NCBI GenBank assembly: GCA_030672555.1
Contig: DAOVGD010000090.1
Span: forward strand, 1 to 5,708
Reading direction: 5' to 3'
Origin: Desulfobacterales bacterium
GTDB taxonomy: Bacteria; Desulfobacterota; Desulfobacteria; Desulfobacterales; C00003106
Length of the DNA stretch: 5,708 nt
In this document: in pieces, positions 1-5,708 of the stretch
How the letters are laid out: the number at the start of each line of letters is the position of its first letter
Position numbering within the stretch: the stretch's first letter is position 1
Made by a program: the position numbers and the translations under genes
The notes under the pieces: model-generated
The model's database searches: none
What the model saw: the letters and a program-made list of their open reading frames with translations, nothing else
Told to the model about the DNA's origin: nothing

Positions 1-144
1 CAATGCCGTTGACTTAAGGAGAAAATCCTTCAAATTCCCCCCTTGAGGGGGGCGCAGGGGGGTGTAACCCATTGAAATAACATCCCCCTTAATCCCCCTT
101 CAAAGGGGGACTTTAAAGGAACGCCCCTTAAGTCAACGGCATTG
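1..144. repeat. Near-palindromic intergenic element with 19-bp terminal inverted repeats (MITE-like)
   Basis: Bases 1-19 (CAATGCCGTTGACTTAAGG) are the exact reverse complement of bases 126-144. Inside these ends the two arms (about 20-65 and 79-125) remain imperfectly complementary, so the whole segment can fold into one long hairpin with a loop near 66-78. Each arm also holds its own small hairpin: six C, TTGA, six G at 37-52, and CCCCCTT-CA-AAGGGGG at 94-109. No reading frame of note is present. Non-coding elements of this size with terminal inverted repeats and nested C-run/G-run hairpins are typical of MITEs or palindromic intergenic repeats. The left flank is outside the window, so a target-site duplication cannot be tested and the element may extend further left. 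The inverted repeat is directly visible; its mobile origin is inferred. Confidence 0.7.
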
Positions 145-156
145 ACTCTTAACTTA

Positions 157-195
157 ATGACATTGCCCGTTTTTTAGTATAATATAATATATGAT
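157..195 (+). promoter_or_regulatory. Probable uvrC promoter region
   Basis: An AT-rich stretch holds two overlapping perfect TATAAT hexamers (178-183 and 183-188) and a TATGAT (190-195). The best -35 match is ATGACA at 157-162, but its 15-bp spacer to the first TATAAT is shorter than ideal. TTGCCC at 163-168 is a weaker alternative. The stretch lies 45-85 bp before uvrC and just past the palindromic element, where a promoter is expected. Which -10 box is used cannot be decided from sequence. Confidence 0.38.
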
Positions 196-240
196 AAGAG
201 TTATATTTTAGCAATAATTTTCAGTGGAAATGAATTCAAA

Positions 241-2070
241 ATGAACTCAAAACTTTCACAACAATTAGCCGACTTACCCTCCCAACCCGGTGTCTATCTT
301 ATGAAGGACAAATCGGGAAAGGTAATCTATGTTGGGAAAGCACGTGACCTGAAAAAACGCGTCTCATCGTATTTTAAAGATGCCGGCGGGAAGGACTTAA
401 AGACAAAGGTACTTGTCGGCAAGATCGACCATTTTGACACTATCCTCACTGTTAGTGAAAAAGAGGCCATTCTTTTGGAATCGAACCTGATCAAGCGATA
501 CAGGCCTCGTTACAATGTCATCCTCCGGGATGACAAAAACTACCCCTCCCTACGTTTGGACGTTGATAATCCCTTTCCTCGACTTTCTATCGTAAGGAAA
601 TTTAAAAAAGACGGAGCCCTTTATTTTGGCCCTTTTGCTTCGGCTCATGCTGTGCGGGAGACATTGAAGCTGATTTATCGCACATTTAAAATCAGACGGT
701 GTAAATCAGCCAAGGTGCAACCCCGAACACGTCCGTGCATTAACTACGAGATGGGAACATGCTCAGGGGCCTGTGCCGGCCTGATCGCTCAGGAAGATTA
801 CCGGAAGGGAGTAAATGACTTAATTCTGTTTTTAAAAGGGCGTAGCAGAGCAGTTATCGAAGACCTCAAGACTCGAATGATGCAAGCGGCGGCGGCCCAG
901 AATTTTGAGGCGGCAGCAGCCTTGAGGGATAAAATGTTTGCGTTAGAAAATACCCTGGAAAAACAGGTAATGGTTGTTTCCGACTTTAAAGATCGAGATA
1001 TTCTGGGGATAGCTCGTAGCAACGGGATGGAAGTGGTAACCGTTCTATTTGTCAGGGGGGGGAGGCTCCTTGGAAGCTATGACTTTTTCTTCAAGAATGT
1101 ACAGGTGGAGATTGGTGAGGTTATAGAGTCTTTTTTAAAGCAATATTATGGGAAAGACAGATTTGTCCCTGATGAAATTTTTTTGCCCGCATCTTTGGAA
1201 GAGGCCGACTCCCTGGCGAAATGGTTGAGCGGTGAGAAGGGGCGAAAGGTCTCTATACTCATGCCACAGCGTGGTGAAAAAAAACGGTTGGTCCGGATGG
1301 CCTGTCGGAACGCGCAACATGCAATGGAGACACGTGCGGCGGCCTCCCAGGACGAGATCAGCTTTTTAGAACGATTACGCCGGCATTTGAGGCTTTCACA
1401 GGTTCCGGAACGAATCGAATGTTTTGATCTTTCTAACCTGGCCGGGTCAGAAGCGGTAGGCGCTATGGTGGTTTTTGATGGGATGAATCCGAATAAATCC
1501 GCTTATCGCAAGTTCAGAATCAAATCTGCCGCAGGTTTGGACGATTATGGAATGTTGTGCGAAGTCATGAAGCGACGATACAACAAGGGAGACGCTGAAG
1601 TACAGTTACCTGATCTCCTTATGGTTGATGGGGGGAAGGGGCAACTTTCTGTTGCAGTAAACGTTCTCAAAGAGTTGGGGTTCTATGGACGATTTGACGT
1701 GATATCGATTGCAAAAAGAGATAGAAATCGAGGCGAAACAGAGGACAAGATTTTTAAGCCGGGTCGAAAAAATCCGATCACGTTCAACAAGGCGCGAGAT
1801 CTTTTACTTTTCCTTCAACGTGTTCGTGATGAGACACACAGGTTTGTAATATCTTATCATCGCAAGCGTCGAGCAATGGGGTATAAAAGGTCTGTATTGG
1901 ATACCATTCCGGGCGTGGGAAGGAAACGGAAGCAACTTTTATTGAGGCATATGGGAAGTGTTGAGCAGATCAAGAAGGCCACAGTCGAAGACTTACTCAA
2001 AGTGCCGGGCATTGACCGCAAGACTGCCGAGGCGATAGTTCGTGTTTTGCAAGGAGGTCTTTTTGAATGA
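241..2070 (+). CDS. uvrC: UvrABC system protein C (excinuclease subunit C)
   Basis: This is the nuclease of nucleotide excision repair. Acting with UvrB at a lesion, it cuts the damaged strand 3' and then 5' in the cytoplasm. At 609 residues it is family-typical and complete. The GIY-YIG domain spans about 13-95, with Y30, K33, R40 and E80 matching the known catalytic set. Cysteines C154, C166, C174 and C178 match the [4Fe-4S] ligands described for E. coli UvrC. A UVR motif for UvrB contact lies near 205-240. The RNase H-like 5' nuclease has D396, D435, D463 and H533. Tandem helix-hairpin-helix motifs end the protein (IPGVG near 556-560, VPGI near 588-591). The ATG at 241 is the first usable start after the in-frame TAG at 175, and the next Met (residue 21) would remove the GVYL strand. 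The ribosome binding site is weak (GGAA at 226-229). Its stop lies 5 bp from the convergent cheR stop. Confidence 0.98.
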   Translation: MNSKLSQQLADLPSQPGVYLMKDKSGKVIYVGKARDLKKRVSSYFKDAGGKDLKTKVLVGKIDHFDTILTVSEKEAILLESNLIKRYRPRYNVILRDDKNYPSLRLDVDNPFPRLSIVRKFKKDGALYFGPFASAHAVRETLKLIYRTFKIRRCKSAKVQPRTRPCINYEMGTCSGACAGLIAQEDYRKGVNDLILFLKGRSRAVIEDLKTRMMQAAAAQNFEAAAALRDKMFALENTLEKQVMVVSDFKDRDILGIARSNGMEVVTVLFVRGGRLLGSYDFFFKNVQVEIGEVIESFLKQYYGKDRFVPDEIFLPASLEEADSLAKWLSGEKGRKVSILMPQRGEKKRLVRMACRNAQHAMETRAAASQDEISFLERLRRHLRLSQVPERIECFDLSNLAGSEAVGAMVVFDGMNPNKSAYRKFRIKSAAGLDDYGMLCEVMKRRYNKGDAEVQLPDLLMVDGGKGQLSVAVNVLKELGFYGRFDVISIAKRDRNRGETEDKIFKPGRKNPITFNKARDLLLFLQRVRDETHRFVISYHRKRRAMGYKRSVLDTIPGVGRKRKQLLLRHMGSVEQIKKATVEDLLKVPGIDRKTAEAIVRVLQGGLFE

Positions 2071-2075
2071 ATTGA

Positions 2076-2924
2076 TCAGCCTATCTTTTTTCTGTAAATT
2101 GTTGGCATAATATATTCGAATGGCTGGTTGATCCCTGTGAGACTTTCCGAATGTCCGATCATAAAAAAGCCCCCTGGCTTTAGACAATCATACAATTTAT
2201 TGACTAAGCTTTCCTGGCGTGCCCGGCCAAAGTAGATCATCACATTGCGGCATAAAATCAGGTCAAAGACTTCTTTGAACGGGAACGGTTCCATTAGATT
2301 TAGACGTCGAAATGTTATCAGATTTTTTACTGAATTTTTAACCCGGTAATAATGACCTTCTCCCCTTTTGAATTTGTCGAAAAACTGCCTTCTGTCCGGC
2401 TCTGGGATTTTTGCAACTCTGTCTTCAGAATAGACACCGCTTGTAGCCTCTTTTAAGACGCGGGTCGATATATCGGTCCCCAAGATCCTTATGTCCATAC
2501 CTGCCGGATTGCGTAAGTGTAAATATTTTAACAGGGTAATAGCCAAAGAGTATGGCTCCTCACCGGTTGAACAGCCCGCACTCCAGAGACGTATCCTCAA
2601 AGAAGATTGCGGGCCGGCAAATATCTCGGAGAAACCCTCTTTGGTAAGATACTCAAAGTGTACGGGTTCCCTGAAAAAACTGGTCAGATTCGTGGAGATG
2701 GCATTCATGAGCTGGACCATTTCCGCCTTGGAATCTCCTCTTATAAGAAACTGATAATACTCCCTGAAACTTTCAATTCCTAGTTGGCGTAAACGCCTGG
2801 AGAGACGGGCGTGCATCAAATCCCTTTTTGCATCACTCAGATGAATGCCGCATGTTTTGTAGATGAGACTTCTCAAGTTTTCAAAATCTTCATCCGTTAG
2901 TACATATTGTTTGAATTTAATCAC
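2076..2924 (-). CDS. cheR: Chemotaxis-type protein-glutamate O-methyltransferase CheR
   Basis: CheR transfers methyl groups from S-adenosylmethionine to glutamates of chemoreceptor signalling domains, the adaptation step opposed by CheB. The 282 residues match a single-domain CheR. An N-terminal helical domain (about 8-75) ends in TNLTSFFRE (78-86). The Rossmann methyltransferase follows, with SAM motif I at 112-128 (SAGCSTGEEPYSLA core), the acidic LGTDIS (D151), the LCRNVMIYF strand (224-232), KPGGFFMIG (249-257) and GHSESL (257-262). No TPR or receiver domain is fused. The start is GTG, overlapping the der stop in a GTGA junction. The first internal ATG (M37) would delete helices of the N-terminal domain, so GTG is preferred. 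It is the second gene of a der-cheR unit. No receptor, cheA, cheW or cheB lies nearby, so its target may be an unlinked chemosensory array or a chemotaxis-like pathway with another output. Confidence 0.95.
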   Translation of the reverse strand: MIKFKQYVLTDEDFENLRSLIYKTCGIHLSDAKRDLMHARLSRRLRQLGIESFREYYQFLIRGDSKAEMVQLMNAISTNLTSFFREPVHFEYLTKEGFSEIFAGPQSSLRIRLWSAGCSTGEEPYSLAITLLKYLHLRNPAGMDIRILGTDISTRVLKEATSGVYSEDRVAKIPEPDRRQFFDKFKRGEGHYYRVKNSVKNLITFRRLNLMEPFPFKEVFDLILCRNVMIYFGRARQESLVNKLYDCLKPGGFFMIGHSESLTGINQPFEYIMPTIYRKKIG

Positions 2925-2933
2925 TTCTTCCTT
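2921..2933 (-). promoter_or_regulatory. der-cheR GTGA overlap with internal ribosome binding site
   Basis: On the minus strand the der stop TGA (2923-2921) lies inside the cheR start GTG (2924-2922), giving a four-base overlap. Just upstream, within the last lysine and arginine codons of der, is the purine-rich AAGGAAG (2933-2927), a plausible Shine-Dalgarno. Such junctions usually couple translation of the second gene to the first. The overlap is seen directly; the coupling is inferred. Confidence 0.65.
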
Positions 2934-4240
2934 TCCCTTTTTCGGAACATGACACGAATAGGAGCCTTGCCAAGACCTGACTTCGCCCTGAGTTGGTTTA
3001 TAATATATCTCTTATAAGAAGCAGGGAGCCCGTCCGGTATATTAACAAAACATACAAATGTTGGTGGCCTGACCCTGATCTGTGTTGCATAATAGCATTT
3101 AACAAGGCGACCTTTGTGACGCGGGGGGGCTTGAGAAGCAAAGATCTCTCGGAACATCCCGTTTAGACGAGAGGTTCCTATTCGGACATTATATTGTTCA
3201 TATACTTCGTTTGCAAGATCGAATAGCTTAAACACCCGTTTTCCCGTAAGGGCTGATGTGGTCAAAACCGGCGCAAAGGTTAAAAATTTGAACCGTTCCC
3301 TGACCAGATTCACATAACTTGAAACGGCATCAGATACATTGGGTGCGAGATCCCACTTGTTCAGGACAATTATACAACCCCTGCCACGGTTCGCGATATA
3401 GCGGGCAATAGCGATATCCTGATCCACAATACCTACTGAGGCATCGATCATAAGGATCGCGATATGACATCTATCAAGGGCCTTTAGCGCCTTAATGATC
3501 GAAATCTTTTCCAACTTCTGACGGGTCGCTTTTTTCCTGCGTATACCCGCTGTATCTATTAATTGATAGCACTTGTTATTGATGTTAAAGACAGTGTCTA
3601 CAGCGTCTCTCGTAGTACCGGGAATCTCGCTGACTAAAAGACGGTCGGAGTCAAGTATGCGATTGATCAGCGAGGACTTCCCCGCATTAGGGCGACCTAA
3701 TACGGCCAAACGGATCATTCCTTCCGGTTCTTTGGGTTCTTCTTCCTGAGGGAGGATCTCTGCCAGCGCGTCCATCACGTAGCCTACGCCGGTACCATGA
3801 GTGGCTGAAATCGGATAGAGTTTATCTATCCCCAGTTGATAAAATTCAGAGAGCATTGTTTCATGTTTGGGGTCGTCTATTTTATTGACTACGTAAAGGG
3901 TAGGTTTAGACACATTACGTAGAAGTTCAGCAATGGTTATATCTACCGGTGTAATCCCCTCTTTCCCGTTTAACATAAATAGCACGGCATCAGCCTCTTG
4001 AATTGCCGCAAGTATCTGGTCCCGAATTATGCCCACGAACGGATCCTCGTCAAATACTGAAAAACCGCCGGTATCAATGAGTGTGAAATACTTCCCGTTC
4101 CACTCGGCCTCCGCATAAATCCTGTCACGGGTTACTCCCGCAAAATCGTCTATCAGGGCCTTCCGGGAACGGACGATACGATTGAAAAGAGTTGATTTCC
4201 CTACATTGGGCCGACCTATGATGACAACATACGATTTCAT
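2921..4240 (-). CDS. der: Ribosome biogenesis GTPase Der (EngA)
   Basis: Der is an essential bacterial GTPase with two tandem G domains that helps assemble the 50S ribosomal subunit. At 439 residues it is close to the B. subtilis length. G domain 1 shows the P-loop GRPNVGKS (9-16), GVTRDR (35-40), DTGG (56-59), NKID (119-122) and SA (145-146). G domain 2 shows GRPNAGKSS (182-190), PGTTRD (207-212), DTAG (229-232), NKWD (294-297) and SA (329-330). An acidic linker (about 165-173) separates them. The KH-like RNA-binding domain runs from about 350 to a basic tail (FRKRERKK). All nucleotide-binding motifs are intact. The ATG start places the first P-loop nine residues in, as usual. The ribosome binding site is not obvious. 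It is the first gene of a leftward unit with cheR, divergent from the PPi-PFK gene, with a probable promoter at 4327-4356. Confidence 0.98.
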   Translation of the reverse strand: MKSYVVIIGRPNVGKSTLFNRIVRSRKALIDDFAGVTRDRIYAEAEWNGKYFTLIDTGGFSVFDEDPFVGIIRDQILAAIQEADAVLFMLNGKEGITPVDITIAELLRNVSKPTLYVVNKIDDPKHETMLSEFYQLGIDKLYPISATHGTGVGYVMDALAEILPQEEEPKEPEGMIRLAVLGRPNAGKSSLINRILDSDRLLVSEIPGTTRDAVDTVFNINNKCYQLIDTAGIRRKKATRQKLEKISIIKALKALDRCHIAILMIDASVGIVDQDIAIARYIANRGRGCIIVLNKWDLAPNVSDAVSSYVNLVRERFKFLTFAPVLTTSALTGKRVFKLFDLANEVYEQYNVRIGTSRLNGMFREIFASQAPPRHKGRLVKCYYATQIRVRPPTFVCFVNIPDGLPASYKRYIINQLRAKSGLGKAPIRVMFRKRERKK

Positions 4241-4302
4241 AATATAGTTTTATAACATAACAGAGGGCTTGTTTCATGGAAAATTTTTGACCCCCTTTCC
4301 CC

Positions 4303-4331
4303 TTGACCCATTTTCGTAGATTGGCTATTAT
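4303..4331 (+). promoter_or_regulatory. Probable sigma-70 promoter for the PPi-PFK gene
   Basis: TTGACC (4303-4308, five of six consensus bases) is followed after exactly 17 bp by TATTAT (4326-4331, five of six). Transcription would start near 4338, giving a leader of about 60 bases before the ATG at 4400. A second TTGACC copy (4287-4292) lies 16 bp upstream and may be a direct-repeat operator half or coincidence. The -10 box shares its base pairs with the -10 of the opposing der promoter. Confidence 0.6.
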
Positions 4332-4356
4332 GTGATAAGTTCGCAAAATGGTTCAA
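4327..4356 (-). promoter_or_regulatory. Probable sigma-70 promoter for der-cheR
   Basis: Read on the minus strand, TTGAAC (4356-4351, four of six consensus bases) is followed after 18 bp by CATAAT (4332-4327, five of six). Initiation near 4320 would give a leader of about 80 bases before the der ATG. The -10 overlaps the rightward TATTAT box (4326-4331) by five base pairs, so the two promoters are divergent and interlocked. The -35 also overlaps the palindrome TTCAATTGAA (4352-4361). Confidence 0.5.
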
Positions 4357-4387
4357 TTGAAGATGTCTGAATATATTTTTAATGTTC

Positions 4388-4399
4388 AAGGAGATGTAT
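4388..4399 (+). promoter_or_regulatory. Ribosome binding site that fixes the PPi-PFK start
   Basis: AAGGAG at 4388-4393 is a near-perfect Shine-Dalgarno, six bases before the ATG at 4400. Two other in-frame ATG codons lie at 4382 and 4394. The first is upstream of the Shine-Dalgarno and the second directly abuts it, so 4400 is the best-placed start. Confidence 0.8.
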
Positions 4400-5708
4400 A
4401 TGAAAGAATCCAATATAGACACCTTTTTAGAAGATGTTAATGTTAAAAGACTTCTTGACAATACTGGAGTCCTTACTGATGCAAGACGTTCTTATACCCC
4501 CCCTTTGTGCCCGGCGTTGCAGAATATCCCTGTTGTAGCCGAACCCCTGGAAGGCGCCGCTGTGCATGTTCACAGGGAGACCTTGAAACAATTGCCGACT
4601 ATTAGCAAGGATCCGATCCTGAGCTTAAAGGGGGGTGTCGACAATAAGGAGGTATTGGAGCTTTTTAAGAAAGAACGGAAGGTGGGGATAGTCCTTTCAG
4701 GTGGACCTGCTCCTGGGGGACACAATGTTATAGCCGGTCTTTATGATGAGGCCAAAAAGGCGAATCCGAACAATAAGATCATAGGCTTTTTAGTAGGCCC
4801 GGCCGGTGTTATGAAAGGAAATTATATTGAGTTGACTGATGACCTGGTGAACAGGTATCGAAACAGCGGCGGTTTTACGATGATTAAAACCGGAAGAGAT
4901 AAGATCGATACCGTCGATAAAATGGAGCAATGTAAAAAGACATGCAGAGACCTGGGATTAGATGCCCTGGTGATCGTAGGGGGGGATGATTCAAATACAA
5001 ATGCCGCCTTTATAGCAGAGGCTACCAAAGACCTTGGCACGCAGGTGGTCAGTATACCAAAGACCATAGATGGCGATATGCAGGTGCCTGAATATTGCCA
5101 GATATCTTTTGGCTTTCATTCAGCGGCCAGGGCTTATGCAAATACTATCGGAAACTTATGTGTCGATTCTTCTTCTGATGTGAAATATTGGCATTTTATC
5201 AAAATAATGGGGAGAAGCGCGAGCCACCTTGCCATGGAAGCCTCCCTGTTGTCTCATCCAAACGTTGTCCTGATCGGTGAAGAAGTGGCTTATAAGGGGC
5301 TGAATATACATGATATTGTAAAATATATCTGTGATGCAATCATCACAAGGGCTGAGCAGGGCAAAAACTATGGCGTGGTGGTGATGCCCGAGGGACTTTT
5401 GGAGTGCATGGATGATATTAATGTTATCATTATTAAACTAAATAAGATCATCGCGGATTACAACACTGGTGTGAGTCAAGAGGGCGGCGATTTCTACAAA
5501 GACCTTCTCACCATGTCCGATAAGATGCGATACGTCAACTCCCATCCTATTTGGAGAGATCGTGATAGTCGTGTTCTCGCTGATTTGCCGGATGAGCTAC
5601 AGGAAGGTTTGTTCAAGCCAAGGGATGCACACGGGAACTTTCAGTTTTCCCAGGTGCCGACTGATGAAATTGTCCTCGATATGGTTAAAACTTACCTGAT
5701 CAGGCTAA
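4400..5708 (+). CDS. pfp: Pyrophosphate--fructose 6-phosphate 1-phosphotransferase, long type (3'-truncated by window)
   Basis: This enzyme reversibly converts fructose 6-phosphate plus pyrophosphate to fructose 1,6-bisphosphate plus phosphate in the cytoplasm, so it can serve glycolysis and gluconeogenesis. The frame is open for 436 codons to the last base with no stop, and the C-terminus is missing. The plant-beta/spirochete long class is about 550 residues, so roughly 100 more are expected. After an N-terminal extension of about 95 residues come GGPAPGGHN (101-109), GGDDS (194-198), PKTIDGD (220-226), MGRSASH (270-276) and PEGL (330-333). D197 and K221 replace the glycines of ATP-dependent PfkA and are the established marks of PPi use. 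D224 is the catalytic base, and M270, R272 and E331 are expected sugar-phosphate contacts. The extension and surrounding sequence resemble the plant PFP beta chain and spirochete enzymes more than short bacterial PPi-PFKs. It has its own promoter, divergent from der. Confidence 0.95.
   Translation, partial: MKESNIDTFLEDVNVKRLLDNTGVLTDARRSYTPPLCPALQNIPVVAEPLEGAAVHVHRETLKQLPTISKDPILSLKGGVDNKEVLELFKKERKVGIVLSGGPAPGGHNVIAGLYDEAKKANPNNKIIGFLVGPAGVMKGNYIELTDDLVNRYRNSGGFTMIKTGRDKIDTVDKMEQCKKTCRDLGLDALVIVGGDDSNTNAAFIAEATKDLGTQVVSIPKTIDGDMQVPEYCQISFGFHSAARAYANTIGNLCVDSSSDVKYWHFIKIMGRSASHLAMEASLLSHPNVVLIGEEVAYKGLNIHDIVKYICDAIITRAEQGKNYGVVVMPEGLLECMDDINVIIIKLNKIIADYNTGVSQEGGDFYKDLLTMSDKMRYVNSHPIWRDRDSRVLADLPDELQEGLFKPRDAHGNFQFSQVPTDEIVLDMVKTYLIRL

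Noticed and set aside
37..109. G-quadruplex potential of the G-runs in the left-edge palindrome
   Set aside because: Only three long G-runs per strand are close together and the loops are long; pairing of G-runs with the complementary C-runs in hairpins explains them better.
1..165. CRISPR-like repetition at the left edge
   Set aside because: Only inverted copies and one degenerate direct copy are present, with no regular spacer pattern or cas genes.
135..175. Possible terminator: weak AACGG/CCGTT stem before a run of six T
   Set aside because: The stem is only five pairs with a loop of about 28 bases, too weak for a typical intrinsic terminator, and the T-run leads straight into TATAAT boxes.
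798..1320. Minus-strand open frames of 61-74 codons inside uvrC
   Set aside because: They are antisense to a strongly conserved gene, have no recognisable domains and are short; they are shadows of uvrC coding sequence.
2163..2184. Minus-strand hairpin AAAGCC-AGGG-GGCTTT followed by T residues, resembling an intrinsic terminator
   Set aside because: It falls inside cheR and encodes the conserved KPGGFF motif, so the pattern is explained by coding; cheR continues 85 bases beyond it.
2491..2754. An 87-codon plus-strand open frame antisense to cheR
   Set aside because: It lies fully within conserved cheR coding sequence and encodes no recognisable motif.
4125..4461. Minus-strand open frames of 73-74 codons around the der start and intergenic region
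   Set aside because: They overlap the der 5' end and the predicted promoters in other frames, with no ribosome binding site or domain signal.
5699..5708. Apparent TAA at the last bases as a pfp stop codon
   Set aside because: In the pfp frame the end reads CTG ATC AGG CTA A, so the TAA is out of frame and the gene continues past the window.

Overview
The window carries four protein-coding genes and reads as ordinary bacterial chromosome of moderate GC content. In order they are uvrC (+), cheR (-), der (-) and the start of a pyrophosphate-dependent phosphofructokinase gene, here pfp (+), which runs off the right edge. Three are housekeeping genes and the fourth is a chemotaxis-type methyltransferase. 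The organism is a bacterium. The long PPi-PFK type, the intergenic C/G-run palindrome and the presence of CheR would fit a Desulfobacterota-like (deltaproteobacterial) anaerobe, but that placement is an impression from gene content, not a proven assignment.

Left edge (1-240): a non-coding region with a 144-bp near-palindrome. It has 19-bp perfect terminal inverted repeats and internal C-run/G-run hairpins, and resembles a MITE or palindromic intergenic repeat. An AT-rich stretch with overlapping TATAAT boxes follows and probably carries the uvrC promoter.

Middle: uvrC (241-2070) is complete, with all its catalytic residues and the four iron-sulfur cysteines. It meets cheR tail to tail with only 5 bp between the stop codons. 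cheR and der form a leftward operon, der first; the der stop and the cheR GTG start share a 4-base GTGA overlap, so the two are probably translationally coupled. No receptor, CheB, CheA or CheW gene is present, so cheR is an orphan here.

Right: the 159-bp divergent intergenic region (4241-4399) has good sigma-70-type promoters on both strands. Their -10 hexamers lie on almost the same base pairs, so the der-cheR and pfp transcripts may start from one bidirectional promoter. pfp has a strong ribosome binding site and clear PPi-PFK signatures (GGDDS and PKTIDGD), and is open for 436 codons to the window end.

Together the genes cover nucleotide excision repair (UvrC), ribosome assembly (Der), receptor methylation (CheR) and PPi-linked, reversible glycolysis (PFP). 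They do not form one pathway. I found no convincing undescribed multi-gene system. The observations most worth checking are the palindromic element, the shared -10 promoter pair and the der-cheR coupling.
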